A stretch of DNA of 64,000 bases from Bacteroides sp. GTDB lineage: Bacteria > Bacillota > Clostridia > Oscillospirales > Acutalibacteraceae. Shown here piece after piece: positions 51,962 through 61,877 of the stretch. A program made the translations under genes and the position numbers. Within the stretch, counting starts at the first letter, position 1. Each line of letters opens with the position of its first letter. The notes beneath the pieces are model-generated. The model saw only the letters and a program-made list of their open reading frames with translations. It was not told where the DNA came from and ran no database searches. The stretch spans positions 1-64,000 of the forward strand of contig JAMPEQ010000012.1 of NCBI GenBank assembly GCA_023665085.1, read 5' to 3'.

Positions 51962-53213
51962 CTTCAACCCTCTTAATTTTTACATCCAGCTTCACAAGAT
52001 TTTTTTCAAAACATTCATAGCCTCTGTCAATATATTTAATATCGTACACATTTGATGTACCCTGTGCAGCAAGAGCGGCAATAACCAGCGCAGCACCGCC
52101 TCTTAAATCAGCAGCATACACATTTGCACTTTTAAGGCTTTTTACGCCGTTAATTACAGCAATTCGGTCATTAACCTCTATATCTGCACCAAAACGGTTA
52201 AGCTCACTTACATATCTGAAACGGTTTTCAAATACAGTTTCCTTAACAATTGATGTTCCTCTTGCAACAGTCAGTGCCGACACGATCGGAGACTGCGAAT
52301 CAGTTGGAAATCCGGGGAAAGGAAGCGTATTTATTTTTTTTACTCTTTTTAATCTTTTAGGTGCAACGATTCGTAACTTTGATCTGTCAAGATAGAGCTT
52401 ACAACCCATTTCACTAAAATAAGGAAATACAGGAGCAAGGTGTGCAGGCTTAATATTATCAATAATAATTTCCCCTCCGCCTGCCGCACATGCACTCATG
52501 TAAGTTGAGGCTAAAATTCTGTCGGGAATAATAGTATGCTCACCTGAATGAAGTTCGGATACGCCTTCAATAGTGATTACACTTTCTCCCGCTCCGCTGA
52601 CCTTTGCGCCGCATTTATTCAAAAAGTCTGCAAGATCGCAGATTTCAGGCTCACGTGCAGGATTCACAATTATCGTAGTGCCTCTGCATAAAACAGAACA
52701 AAGAATAATATTTTCTGTTGCGCCGACACTTGCAAACGGCAAAACAATTCTTTTTCCGCAAATTTCTTTAGCACTGCAGCTGAGATGTGAACCGTTTTCT
52801 TTTATATCCACACCAAGCTCTCTCAATGCATTCAAGTGCATATCAATAGGTCTTGTTCCTATTTCACAGCCGCCCGGTAAATATAATTCAGCACAACGCA
52901 GTCTGCCTAGCAGACTTCCTAAAAACAATATTGATGACCGCATTTCACGCATATCACATTCATCAATAAAATATTTATTAACATCTGATGAATCAATAAC
53001 AACTGTACTGCCGTTAAAGCTTACAGTACATCCGAGTTTTTTTAAAATACTTAAGGTTTGGTTTACATCACTTAAATTCGGACAATTATGTAACACGCAT
53101 TCACCGTTTATTAATACAGCAGCTGTAAGTATCGGCAGTGCAGAATTTTTTGCTCCGTGAAGATCAACCTCACCTCTTAAGCTATTTCCTCCGGTAATTT
53201 CAAAATGTTCCAA
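51879..53213 (-). CDS. murA: UDP-N-acetylglucosamine enolpyruvyltransferase MurA
   Basis: MurA moves enolpyruvate from PEP to UDP-GlcNAc, the first committed peptidoglycan step. Key residues are LHGAKNSALPI (Lys22), the fosfomycin-target Cys116 in LPGGCEIGTRPID, and FPTDSQSP. The protein begins with a probable UUG (GAGGTGGT upstream; no ATG precedes the conserved GGNSLRGEV). The 444 residues exceed the usual ~420: the C-terminal extra stretch is Lys/Glu-rich (VEDEKGYEKETSKEYEKS) and its codons overlap ftsQ by 83 bp. Gene order murG-murA-ftsQ is typical of Clostridia. Confidence 0.95.
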   Translation of the reverse strand: MEHFEITGGNSLRGEVDLHGAKNSALPILTAAVLINGECVLHNCPNLSDVNQTLSILKKLGCTVSFNGSTVVIDSSDVNKYFIDECDMREMRSSILFLGSLLGRLRCAELYLPGGCEIGTRPIDMHLNALRELGVDIKENGSHLSCSAKEICGKRIVLPFASVGATENIILCSVLCRGTTIIVNPAREPEICDLADFLNKCGAKVSGAGESVITIEGVSELHSGEHTIIPDRILASTYMSACAAGGGEIIIDNIKPAHLAPVFPYFSEMGCKLYLDRSKLRIVAPKRLKRVKKINTLPFPGFPTDSQSPIVSALTVARGTSIVKETVFENRFRYVSELNRFGADIEVNDRIAVINGVKSLKSANVYAADLRGGAALVIAALAAQGTSNVYDIKYIDRGYECFEKNLVKLDVKIKRVEDEKGYEKETSKEYEKSWQSKPIIKSYV

Positions 53214-53267
53214 AATACCACCTCAGCAATATAATCTATGTCATACTATGCCGTGGTGAATAAATTG

Positions 53268-54386
53268 TTATTTTATAAGAGAAATAATTATTTCAGCTAT
53301 TCTCTCTCTTGCATCTGTAATTGCCATTGCTTTGGCATTTTTCTCAACTGTATGTAATCTTTCGTCATCCTGTAAAAGCTCATTTATTTTTTTACTGAGC
53401 AATTCTGATGTAAGATCTTTTTCCTCTATCACAAAGCCTGCGTTTCTGTTTACAAGTGCCATTGCATTATGATACTGGTGATTTTCTGCAACATAAGGCG
53501 ATGGAATAAGAATTGATGCTTTGCCCATAGCCTCAATTTCAGAAAGTGACGAAGCACCTGCCCTGCCGATAACCAAATCAGCAGCTGCCATGCAAACATC
53601 CATATTATCAATATACAGTCTTACCTCAACAGTACCTTTTTTGCCATTTTCAAAACCTTGTTCTTTAAATTTATTAAGAAAGTCTGCACCATTTGTTCCG
53701 ACAGAATGAATATGATAATATCTGCCGTTTTCAGCGCTGTCCAGCAAAATATCAAACATAGCATCATTAAGCGGCTTTGCACCAAGTGATCCGCCAAATG
53801 AAAGAACAAGCTTTGCATCACAAGGAATTCCCAGTTCTGCTCTTGCCATATCCCTGTCAGCATTCAACAGCTCTCCTCTTACAGGAAGTCCCGTTACTGC
53901 TATATCATTTTTAGGCTCAAGATGTTTTTTTGCATCCTCAACAGTAAGCATAACTCTGTCTACCTCTTTTGCAAGAGCCTTATTTGTTATACCCGGAAAA
54001 GCATTTTGCTCATGAATACATGTTGGAATACCAAGCTTAACTGCTGTCTGAAGCACAGGACCTGAGACATATCCGCCAAAACCAACCACTACATCAGGAT
54101 TAAATTCCTTTATAATTTTTTTGCTCTCACCTGATGATTTAATAAGTCTTGATATGGTTTTTATATTATGCTTAATTGCAGACGGAGAAAATGAACGTCT
54201 GAAACCCGAAATTTCAATAGTCTTAAAATTGAAGTTAGCTGATGGTACAAGCTTTGCTTCCATATGGTCAGCTGTACCGATAAATAATATTTCTGCATCA
54301 TTATAATTTTCTTTAATATATGATGCAACTGCCAAGGCAGGATTTATGTGACCTGCCGTACCGCCTGCGGCAAATATAATTTTCAT
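53268..54386 (-). CDS. murG: UDP-GlcNAc:lipid I transferase MurG
   Basis: Adds GlcNAc to lipid I to give lipid II at the inner face of the membrane. A 372-residue GT-B protein with the N-terminal glycine loop GGTAGHINPALAVA, HEQNAFPGITNK, and the C-terminal donor site SFGGSLGAKPLND with RAGASSLSEIEAMGKASILIP (shown in parts) and the ENHQYHNA loop. ATG at 54386. It follows ftsW by three bases, so it is in the same message. Confidence 0.97.
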   Translation of the reverse strand: MKIIFAAGGTAGHINPALAVASYIKENYNDAEILFIGTADHMEAKLVPSANFNFKTIEISGFRRSFSPSAIKHNIKTISRLIKSSGESKKIIKEFNPDVVVGFGGYVSGPVLQTAVKLGIPTCIHEQNAFPGITNKALAKEVDRVMLTVEDAKKHLEPKNDIAVTGLPVRGELLNADRDMARAELGIPCDAKLVLSFGGSLGAKPLNDAMFDILLDSAENGRYYHIHSVGTNGADFLNKFKEQGFENGKKGTVEVRLYIDNMDVCMAAADLVIGRAGASSLSEIEAMGKASILIPSPYVAENHQYHNAMALVNRNAGFVIEEKDLTSELLSKKINELLQDDERLHTVEKNAKAMAITDARERIAEIIISLIK

Positions 54387-54389
54387 ATT

Positions 54390-55607
54390 CTATACCCTCT
54401 TTTGACTTGATTTTCTTGATACTGACAAAACAACACCCATTTCGCCCAAAAGCATAAGCATTGACGTACCGCCATAGGAGAAGAACGGTAAGGCTATACC
54501 TGTATTTGGAATAGTATCCGTTACAACCAGTATGTTCAGTGCAACCTGCAAGCCCACCTGACACACGATACCGATAACAAGCAGTGCACCAAATCTGTCA
54601 GTAGTGTTTTTAGCTATTTTAATACCTCTGCATACAAGAGCACCGAAAAGTGCAATAATCAATGCGGCACCAATAAATCCAAGTTCTTCACACACAATTG
54701 AAAAAATAAAGTCATTCTGTGGCTGAGATACATATAAATACTTTTGTCTCGAATTACCAAGCTTAACACCTGTCAGACCGCCTGAACCAATAGCATAAAG
54801 AGAATTATTTGTCTGCCATCTTTTATCATCAGGAGAAAAATCCTTGTCAAGCCATGCTTTAATTCTTACACCAGCATAGTCAGACAAAACATCGGGGGCC
54901 ATAACAACTATAACAACGGCAATCACAACAACCGCCGCACCAAAAGCAAAAAGTCTCCAGTCTGTACCACCTGCAAACATCAGCGAAGCTCCGATAAGGA
55001 ATAAAAGAATTGTGCACGAAAGATGATGTTCAAGTACAACTAAGCCACAGAATAATGCCATAATGAGTATTGGAAATACTATACCGTACTTAAACTTTTT
55101 CATTTTTGAATAAAACGAACTGATATAAAGAGACATCACAACTATCAGTGTGAATTTGGCTACGTCAGACGGCTGAAATTCAACAGGCCCTAATTTAATC
55201 CATCTTTTAAACTCCTCACCTGACTCAGCCGCTACTTCTGTATGCACAAAAAGAACCACTATAAGAAGCAGAATAGTTACAGCTGCAAGGGGCAGCGCTA
55301 TAAGCTTAAACCATTTATAATTAAATTTTGAAAGAATAAACATTGCCACAACTCCAATTACGGCAAAGATAAGCTGTTTTCTGATAAAAATAGTAGAATC
55401 ATGCTTTTCTAAAGCATAAGCAGACGGATATGATGCTGAAAAGAGCATGATGAGTCCAATAGTTAAAAGTGCAATAGTAATTGCTAAAAAAGGAATATCA
55501 ATACTGCCTGATATAAAAATATCATGCTTGATACTATTACCATCTTTTTTTGTTTTCGCCTTAATAATATTACTGTTCTGAGAAAAATTATCTGAACGTC
55601 TTGGCAT
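54390..55607 (-). CDS. ftsW: SEDS-family septal peptidoglycan polymerase FtsW
   Basis: A ~405-residue SEDS glycosyltransferase with about ten helices that polymerises glycan strands at the septum with its partner PBP. Features are PFLAITIALLTIGLIMLFSA, the PVEFQPSDVAKF motif with the catalytic-pocket Asp/Glu region, GGLTGVKLGNSRQKYLYVSQ (in parts), and ALPFFSYGGTSMLMLL near the end. The N-terminal tail of about 40 residues is polar. Start is ATG 55607; the AAAGGAG site lies inside an upstream in-frame ATG at 55625. No murD lies between it and mraY. Confidence 0.95.
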   Translation of the reverse strand: MPRRSDNFSQNSNIIKAKTKKDGNSIKHDIFISGSIDIPFLAITIALLTIGLIMLFSASYPSAYALEKHDSTIFIRKQLIFAVIGVVAMFILSKFNYKWFKLIALPLAAVTILLLIVVLFVHTEVAAESGEEFKRWIKLGPVEFQPSDVAKFTLIVVMSLYISSFYSKMKKFKYGIVFPILIMALFCGLVVLEHHLSCTILLFLIGASLMFAGGTDWRLFAFGAAVVVIAVVIVVMAPDVLSDYAGVRIKAWLDKDFSPDDKRWQTNNSLYAIGSGGLTGVKLGNSRQKYLYVSQPQNDFIFSIVCEELGFIGAALIIALFGALVCRGIKIAKNTTDRFGALLVIGIVCQVGLQVALNILVVTDTIPNTGIALPFFSYGGTSMLMLLGEMGVVLSVSRKSSQKRV

Positions 55608-55642
55608 ATTGAATGCTCCTTTCATAAGATTTTTATTAATAA

Positions 55643-56695
55643 TTATCTGTTAAATGATCCGTAATATAAAAGAAGAACACCTACTGCACAGCCTATTGCA
55701 TTTACAATAGAAAATACTACGCAGATTTTCTTTTCTTTCCAGCCGCACATTTCAAAATGGTGGTGGATAGGTGCCATTTTAAACACACGCTTGCCATGAG
55801 TGATTTTAAAATATCCAATCTGAATAATATCACTCATAGTTTCACATACATATACAATACCCATAGGTAAAAGCAGAAGAGGACATTTGCATAGATAACC
55901 AAGAGCTACAACCATTCCACCGAGAAAAAGAGAGCCTGTATCACCCATAAAGGTTTTTGCAGGATTCCAGTTCCAGCATAAAAAACCGAGAACTCCGCCC
56001 AAAAGAGCACCTGAAATAATTTTAAGTCCTGTAAACTGCTGAATAAATCCGATTACTATAAATGAAACGGCAACAGTTGTAGTTACAGATGAACAAAGGC
56101 CGTCAATACCATCTGTAAGATTTACTGAATTAACACAGCCGTAAATAATGAAGAAACTTAAAGCCCAGAAAATAATTGCGGTAAAAATATTTTTTTCAAA
56201 ATTAACCACACCTATAAATGGTATATACCAGCTTGTATTATGAGAAAGCCACAATGTAAGTATATATCCAAAGCTCATAATAAGCTGACCAAGTGTTTTC
56301 TGCTTTGCAGAAAGTCCCTCATTTCTTTTAAGCTTAATCTTTGTAAAATCATCGGCAAAGCCAACAACACCACAGCCGATTGCGAGCATTAAACCTGAAA
56401 TCAGCAAAACGAATTCCTTACCATTCATAATTGCTGAGTAATCACTTTCAACATCAACACCTGCAAAATGAGCAATCAGCATACCAACTGCAAAGGCAAG
56501 ACTTATGCCGATTATGAACATAAATCCACCCATATTAGGTGTACCCTGCTTTTTCTTATGCCACTTTGGTCCTATCTCTAAAATAGTTTGACCAAAGTTA
56601 AGCTTTCTTAACCAAGGTATAATAACAAATCCAAGACCTGCTGTCACACCGAATGAGCATACGATACTTATAATTAAAATAACTGTACTATTCAT
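55643..56695 (-). CDS. mraY: Phospho-MurNAc-pentapeptide transferase MraY
   Basis: Transfers phospho-MurNAc-pentapeptide from UDP to undecaprenyl phosphate to give lipid I. A 350-residue membrane protein with about ten helices. Signature strings are KKKQGTPNMGGFMF, the catalytic FADDFTK, NLTDGIDGLCSSV, FMGDTGSLFLGG and APIHHHFEMCGWKE. ATG follows the murF stop directly (TAAATG). Confidence 0.97.
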   Translation of the reverse strand: MNSTVILIISIVCSFGVTAGLGFVIIPWLRKLNFGQTILEIGPKWHKKKQGTPNMGGFMFIIGISLAFAVGMLIAHFAGVDVESDYSAIMNGKEFVLLISGLMLAIGCGVVGFADDFTKIKLKRNEGLSAKQKTLGQLIMSFGYILTLWLSHNTSWYIPFIGVVNFEKNIFTAIIFWALSFFIIYGCVNSVNLTDGIDGLCSSVTTTVAVSFIVIGFIQQFTGLKIISGALLGGVLGFLCWNWNPAKTFMGDTGSLFLGGMVVALGYLCKCPLLLLPMGIVYVCETMSDIIQIGYFKITHGKRVFKMAPIHHHFEMCGWKEKKICVVFSIVNAIGCAVGVLLLYYGSFNR

Positions 56696-58048
56696 TTATT
56701 TTCCCCACCTGTCATATACACTATGGATTACTTCTTCAAGCTTCATTCCTCTTGATGCCTTAAAGATAATTGTATCATTCACTTTAATTGTATCAAGAAG
56801 TTTTTTTGTAAGCTCTTCTTTGCTTTCAAAGAACAATGCGTTTTTCATACCTTTTTTCTTTGCCGACTCAACCATATCACGTGAAGAATCACCAAAGGCA
56901 AAAAGATAATCAATATTGTTATCGGCAACCATATCTCCAACCTGCTGATGTGCAGCTTTTGAATAATCACCAAGCTCAAGCATATCAGATAACACTGCAA
57001 TTTTTCTGTCACCTTTTGTATTGGACAAGGTAGAAATTGCAGCCTTCATCGAATCGGGACTGGCATTGTAGCAGTCCTCAATAACTGTTATTCCGTTTAC
57101 CGCAACACTTTTCTGACGCATTCCCTCCGGCTGATATGAGGCAAGTGCTGATGCACAAAGCTCTTTATCAATGTCAAGAAAATATCCTACAGCAAAGGCT
57201 GACAAAGCATTATAGACATTATGTATGCCAATAGTCGGAATTGTTATATTCTGGCTGTTTCCGAAATACTTTATTTCAAATGACGTTGAGCCGTTTTCCT
57301 CAACAATATTTTCTGCCTTAAAATCACCGTTATCAATACCATAAAAATAAACTTTAAATTCATCACTCTTAACAGTACTCAGTAAATCATTGTCACCATT
57401 CAAAATGAGCGGAGAACCCTTTTCAAGTCCGTCAAGAATTTCAAGCTTCGCTTTAAGTATACCCTCTCGTGAGCCCAGATTCTCAATGTGCGACACACCT
57501 ATATTAGTTATAAGAGCAATATTCGGTCTTGCTGCTTCAGTTAATCTATGTATTTCTCCAAAATGATTCATACCCATTTCAATAACTGCGGCTTCAATGC
57601 TGTTATCAATCTGAAAGAGCATCTGGGGCAAGCCGATTTCGTTATTAAGATTACCGAGAGTTTTTATAGCATTATATTTAGAATTAACAACAAGATATGT
57701 AAATTCCTTGGTGGTAGTTTTACCCACGGAGCCTGTAAGAGCTACAAGAGGAATATTGAATTTGCTTCTGTAATAACCGGCAAGCTTTAACAATGAATCA
57801 GATGTGTTATCAACTCTGACATAAGGACAGTCAATATCCACATCGCTGTGAATCATTATTGCTGCAGCACCATTTTCAATCGCGGTCTTTGCAAAGCTGT
57901 GCGCATCAAAACGCTCACCCTTTATACATATGAACAGGTCACCTTTTTTTACTTTTCTTGTATCTATTGCAACGCCTGTAATCTCTGTTTCAAGATTATA
58001 CTTACCATTACAGGCTGCTGCAATTTCACTTAACTTCAACACTTCCAT
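56696..58048 (-). CDS. murF: UDP-MurNAc-tripeptide:D-Ala-D-Ala ligase MurF
   Basis: ATP-dependent Mur ligase adding D-Ala-D-Ala to UDP-MurNAc-tripeptide. 450 residues with an N-terminal uridine-binding domain, the ATP loop LTGSVGKTTTKEF (104-116), NLNNEIGLPQML, the carbamoyl-lysine region EMGMNHFGEIHRL, and the C-terminal EDCYNASPDSMKAA. It differs from murE in the GSVGKT loop. ATG 58048 lies one base after the murE stop. Confidence 0.95.
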   Translation of the reverse strand: MEVLKLSEIAAACNGKYNLETEITGVAIDTRKVKKGDLFICIKGERFDAHSFAKTAIENGAAAIMIHSDVDIDCPYVRVDNTSDSLLKLAGYYRSKFNIPLVALTGSVGKTTTKEFTYLVVNSKYNAIKTLGNLNNEIGLPQMLFQIDNSIEAAVIEMGMNHFGEIHRLTEAARPNIALITNIGVSHIENLGSREGILKAKLEILDGLEKGSPLILNGDNDLLSTVKSDEFKVYFYGIDNGDFKAENIVEENGSTSFEIKYFGNSQNITIPTIGIHNVYNALSAFAVGYFLDIDKELCASALASYQPEGMRQKSVAVNGITVIEDCYNASPDSMKAAISTLSNTKGDRKIAVLSDMLELGDYSKAAHQQVGDMVADNNIDYLFAFGDSSRDMVESAKKKGMKNALFFESKEELTKKLLDTIKVNDTIIFKASRGMKLEEVIHSVYDRWGK

Positions 58049-58049
58049 A

Positions 58050-59486
58050 TCAGTTTAATTCGCTCAGCACCTCGGCTACAGCTTCTCTTTCATCAAAATG
58101 TATTGTGCCTGTCGGCAGGATCTGGTATGTCTCATGCCCCTTGCCTGCAAGAAGAATAATATCGTCCTTCTGTGCATTTTTTATTGCGTATTCAATGGCT
58201 TCCCTGCGGTTTTCAACAACAACATAAGGTGTGTCAATACCCTGCATTCCAACGAGAATATCTTTAATTATTTCTGACGGATTTTCAGATCTTGGATTAT
58301 CTGAAGTTACAACGCAGAAATCGGAAAGCTCTGCTGCAATTCTACCCATCTTCGGACGTTTTGTTTTATCTCTGTCTCCTCCGCATCCGAAAAGCGTTAC
58401 AACTCTCCCCTTTGCAATTTCCTGAAGAGAAGTAATTATATTTTCAAGTCCATCGGGAGAATGAGCGTAGTCAATGATTACAGTAAAATCTCTGTCGCAC
58501 GGCACAACCTCAATTCTGCCTTTAACTCCCTGTGACTTGCTGATTGCCATAAGTACATCATTAAAGGATATTCCCAGTGCCAGTGCACAGCTTGCTGCAC
58601 AAAGTGAATTATAAACTGAAAATCTGCCGGGAATATGACAGCTGCATCTTCCGATTGTATCTCCTATCAGCTGATATTCAACACCGCTTGCCTTAAAGGT
58701 TACATTCTTTGCGACATACGTTGCATTATTTTTATTTACAGAATATGTTATCAGCTTATCAAACTCAAGATTTTTAACAATTTCAAGTCCGTTTTCGTCG
58801 TCAATATTTGTAACTGCAATACTTGAATTTTCAAACAACAGCTTTTTTGAATTGAAATAGTTTTCCCACGTTTTGTGATAATCAAGATGATCCTGAGTAA
58901 GATTAGTGAATGCACTTACTGCAAAATGAAGTCCGTTTACTCTTCCCTGTGCAAGAGCCTGGGATGAAACTTCCATAACACAATATTCACAGTCTGCATT
59001 TACCATCATTGCAAAGAGCTTCTGCAGTTCATGAGGATCTGGTGTTGTGAACTTGGCAGGATATACCTCGTCACCGATCATATTTTGAACAGTTCCGATT
59101 AAGCCCACCTTTTTACCGACATTTTCAAGTATCTGTTTGATCAGAAATGTTGTTGTTGTTTTTCCGTTAGTGCCCGTCAAACCGATCAGCTTAAGTTTCT
59201 CGGCAGGATTTCCAAAGAAATTTGCACAGATAGGAGAATATACTGCACGGCTGTCCTTTACGAGAATTTGCTTGTCAAGACCAAGATCACGCTCAACAAC
59301 TACTGCACATGCGCCCTTATCAAGCATTTCTTTTGCAACACTGTGTCCATCAAAGGTGGCCCCCTTTACACAAATAAACAATGAGCCTTCCTGTACAAGA
59401 CGTGAATCCTGAGTAACCTCAAGCACCTCAGCATCAGCGTATTCATTTAAAATCTCAATACCATTTAGAATTTCTTTTAGCTTCAT
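58050..59486 (-). CDS. murE: UDP-MurNAc-L-Ala-D-Glu:meso-diaminopimelate ligase MurE
   Basis: Adds the third amino acid of the stem peptide. 478 residues with ATP loop GLTGTNGKTTTTFL (102-115), the AFTNLTQDHLDYH motif, IIDYAHSPDGL and, at about 396-399, DNPR, whose Arg is the recognised selector for meso-diaminopimelate rather than Lys. The organism is therefore predicted to have DAP-type peptidoglycan. ATG 59486 has GGGGATTACGGAA upstream. It is followed without gaps by murF and mraY. Confidence 0.96.
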   Translation of the reverse strand: MKLKEILNGIEILNEYADAEVLEVTQDSRLVQEGSLFICVKGATFDGHSVAKEMLDKGACAVVVERDLGLDKQILVKDSRAVYSPICANFFGNPAEKLKLIGLTGTNGKTTTTFLIKQILENVGKKVGLIGTVQNMIGDEVYPAKFTTPDPHELQKLFAMMVNADCEYCVMEVSSQALAQGRVNGLHFAVSAFTNLTQDHLDYHKTWENYFNSKKLLFENSSIAVTNIDDENGLEIVKNLEFDKLITYSVNKNNATYVAKNVTFKASGVEYQLIGDTIGRCSCHIPGRFSVYNSLCAASCALALGISFNDVLMAISKSQGVKGRIEVVPCDRDFTVIIDYAHSPDGLENIITSLQEIAKGRVVTLFGCGGDRDKTKRPKMGRIAAELSDFCVVTSDNPRSENPSEIIKDILVGMQGIDTPYVVVENRREAIEYAIKNAQKDDIILLAGKGHETYQILPTGTIHFDEREAVAEVLSELN

Positions 59487-59503
59487 TTCCGTAATCCCCT
59501 TTA

Positions 59504-61795
59504 TCAGTCTAATGCTGATTCTGTATTTTTAAAGCTTACTGTAACAACTGTTCCCTGCTCAACTGTTGAGTTCTTTTCTTCACTTTGACGAAAAGCCACA
59601 ACGGTTCCACTCTTCATATTATTTCCTGTAATCTCTATATTAAGATTATGAGTTTTTGCAATATTTTTTGCTTCAGTAACTGTCAGACCTGAGAAATCAG
59701 GAACTTTTGTTGTCTTTTTCTTTGTATTGTCTGTATAAATATATACCGTACCATTTTTTTGAATCGTATCAGCAGAGGTAGGACACTGACGTAATATCTT
59801 TTTGCCCTTACCGATAACAACACAATTAAGATTTGAAAGCTTGAGCTCTTCTTTTGCCTTATCAAGAGTTTTACCAACTACGTTAGGTGTATATCCTGCA
59901 AGGTTTGATATTTCATTCTCACTGTATTTGGGTTCAATGCCCAAAACACTCATTGTCTCTTCAATAACCTCAGCTGCTATAGGAGCACATATCGCACCAC
60001 CGCCTAAATCAATATTAGGCTCATCAACTGCAACCAGCATTGCAATTTCAGGATCATCACTAGGGGCGATAGCAGCAAAAGAAACAACATAGCAATTCTT
60101 TCCTGTAACTCTTGTTTTTTCAAGCTTAGTTGAAGTTCCGGTCTTGCCACCTACTCTGTAACCGGCAACATAACCGTTTTTACCTGTACCGGTATCCACA
60201 ACTTCTTTCATCATGCCTCTTACGGTTTCTGCAGTTTCACTGCTGATAACCTGTCTCACAACTGTTGGTTCAGTTTTCTTTACTGTTTTTCCGTCAGCAT
60301 CAATTATAGAATCGACTACATATGGTTTCAAAAGATTTCCGCCGTTAGCAACAGCACATAAACCTGCGCATACCTCAATAGGAGTTAAATTATTTGTCTG
60401 ACCAAAAGCTGCGGATGAAAGCTCTACTATACCCATTTTTTCCCTGTCAGTAATAACAGACTTTTTTTCCCAAGGGAGATCTATTCCTGTTTTCTCCGAA
60501 AAACCAAAGGCATCAAAATATTTGTAGTAATTTTTAGCACCAAGCTTTTGACCTACTGTTATAAAAAACGGATTGCAGGAATTGGCAAGTCCCTGTGCAA
60601 GATTTTGAGTTCCGTGACCGTCATGGTAATGGCAGTTCATTGTTTGACCTTCAAAATGAATTGCTCCGGTACATGTATAGGTAGTATTTGGCGTAACAAT
60701 ATTCTCCTCAAGTGCCGAGGCAGCTGTAAACACCTTGTATACAGATCCGGGCTCATAAGCGCCCTCAATCGTGTAGTTTTCCCATTGCTTTTCTCTAAGC
60801 TCTTTTTCCAGTTCTGCAATTTCTTTCTCATTTTTTGTTTTCTTTTTTAAGGTCTTGAGCTCTTTTTTATATTTACCGTATGTAATCTCTGATGGATTAT
60901 TGCAGTCATAGTCAGGTAAGGAAGCCATTGCAAGCACAGCACCTGTCTTACAGTTCATCACTACACCATAAGCTCCAAGAGGCTGATATTCATCAAGTGC
61001 CTCCTGCAAGCCTTTTTCCAGATGATACTGAATTGTCTGATTTATTGTCAGAACAAGCGAATTTCCGTCTACTGCTTCCACAGAAGTTTCATATTCATCA
61101 GAAATCTCGTTCTGCCATGCATCCTTGGCAGTAACTACTCTGCCGTTTGTGCCTGTAAGCTCATCCTCATAATACAGCTCAAGTCCATAAATACCTTGAT
61201 CGTCACCACCTGTAAAGCCCAGCACATTTGACGCCAGTGAGCCATATGGATAGTATCTTTTTGAATTTCTGTCAAAGCCTATACAGTTTAAATTATTTTC
61301 TGAAGCGTATTCAGCAATCTTAAGCTTCAAATCATTTTCAACCTGCTTTTTCACTGGCTCATATCTGCTTTTCTCTTTGTAGGTCAGCTCAAGAAGCTCA
61401 GCCTTCGCTTTCTCGTCATATTCAAAGAATTTCGAGAGACCGTCTACAACAGCCTTTCTTTTCTTTTCGGTTTCCGCCTCAAGCTCCTTAATTCGTTTTT
61501 CATCAGGCTCTTCGCCATCAGCCGGACGGCATATTATTTCATACGGATCAATAAAAACATCCCAAACAGTAGCCGACTGAGCAAGAACATTTTTATCACA
61601 GTCGTATATTGTTCCCCTCATTGCTTTTACTTCTTTATCCATCATCTGCTGGGATTCAGCCTTCTTTGAAAGCTCATCTCCTCTGAATACCTGCAGATAA
61701 AATATTCTAGCTGCACCAGTGAAAAGAAAGATCACAATAAATGCCATAAGAATGCTCATTCTGCCAAGCATTTTGGTTTTTGTATTTTTTTTCAA
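59504..61795 (-). CDS. ftsI: Septal class B penicillin-binding protein with PASTA domains
   Basis: A 763-residue transpeptidase partner of FtsW. One N-terminal helix (about 12-33); PBP-dimer domain (55-230, RGTIYDCDKNVLA); transpeptidase domain with SVYK (351-354), SCN (406-408) and KTGT (551-554); then two PASTA domains (about 635-690 and 695-757). A charged insertion of about 32 residues (304-336, rich in Lys and Glu) lies just before the active-site helix. Start is probably UUG at 61795 with GGAGG seven bases upstream; the next ATG is eight codons inside. Layout matches Firmicute PBP2b/SpoVD-type proteins. Confidence 0.93.
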   Translation of the reverse strand: MKKNTKTKMLGRMSILMAFIVIFLFTGAARIFYLQVFRGDELSKKAESQQMMDKEVKAMRGTIYDCDKNVLAQSATVWDVFIDPYEIICRPADGEEPDEKRIKELEAETEKKRKAVVDGLSKFFEYDEKAKAELLELTYKEKSRYEPVKKQVENDLKLKIAEYASENNLNCIGFDRNSKRYYPYGSLASNVLGFTGGDDQGIYGLELYYEDELTGTNGRVVTAKDAWQNEISDEYETSVEAVDGNSLVLTINQTIQYHLEKGLQEALDEYQPLGAYGVVMNCKTGAVLAMASLPDYDCNNPSEITYGKYKKELKTLKKKTKNEKEIAELEKELREKQWENYTIEGAYEPGSVYKVFTAASALEENIVTPNTTYTCTGAIHFEGQTMNCHYHDGHGTQNLAQGLANSCNPFFITVGQKLGAKNYYKYFDAFGFSEKTGIDLPWEKKSVITDREKMGIVELSSAAFGQTNNLTPIEVCAGLCAVANGGNLLKPYVVDSIIDADGKTVKKTEPTVVRQVISSETAETVRGMMKEVVDTGTGKNGYVAGYRVGGKTGTSTKLEKTRVTGKNCYVVSFAAIAPSDDPEIAMLVAVDEPNIDLGGGAICAPIAAEVIEETMSVLGIEPKYSENEISNLAGYTPNVVGKTLDKAKEELKLSNLNCVVIGKGKKILRQCPTSADTIQKNGTVYIYTDNTKKKTTKVPDFSGLTVTEAKNIAKTHNLNIEITGNNMKSGTVVAFRQSEEKNSTVEQGTVVTVSFKNTESALD

Positions 61796-61839
61796 TTTCT
61801 TTCCTCCCCCGCATTTGTTATCTTATTAAAATAAATTAT

Positions 61840-61866
61840 TTGAGAGTTAGATAATCTAACTCTCAA
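61840..61866. repeat. 27-bp hairpin between ftsL and the PBP gene
   Basis: TTGAGAGTTAGAT and ATCTAACTCTCAA pair around one central base. It lies in the 82-bp gap, 12 bp past the ftsL stop. On the minus strand AAATAATTTATTTTAA follows, so it could act as a weak terminator, RNA-processing site or stabiliser that sets relative expression inside the dcw message. Confidence 0.6.
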
Positions 61867-61877
61867 TATTATATATA

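Noticed and set aside
52573-53160. A 195-codon open frame antisense to murA
   Set aside because: murA is unmistakable on the other strand; the antisense frame has no recognisable domain and is a composition artefact.
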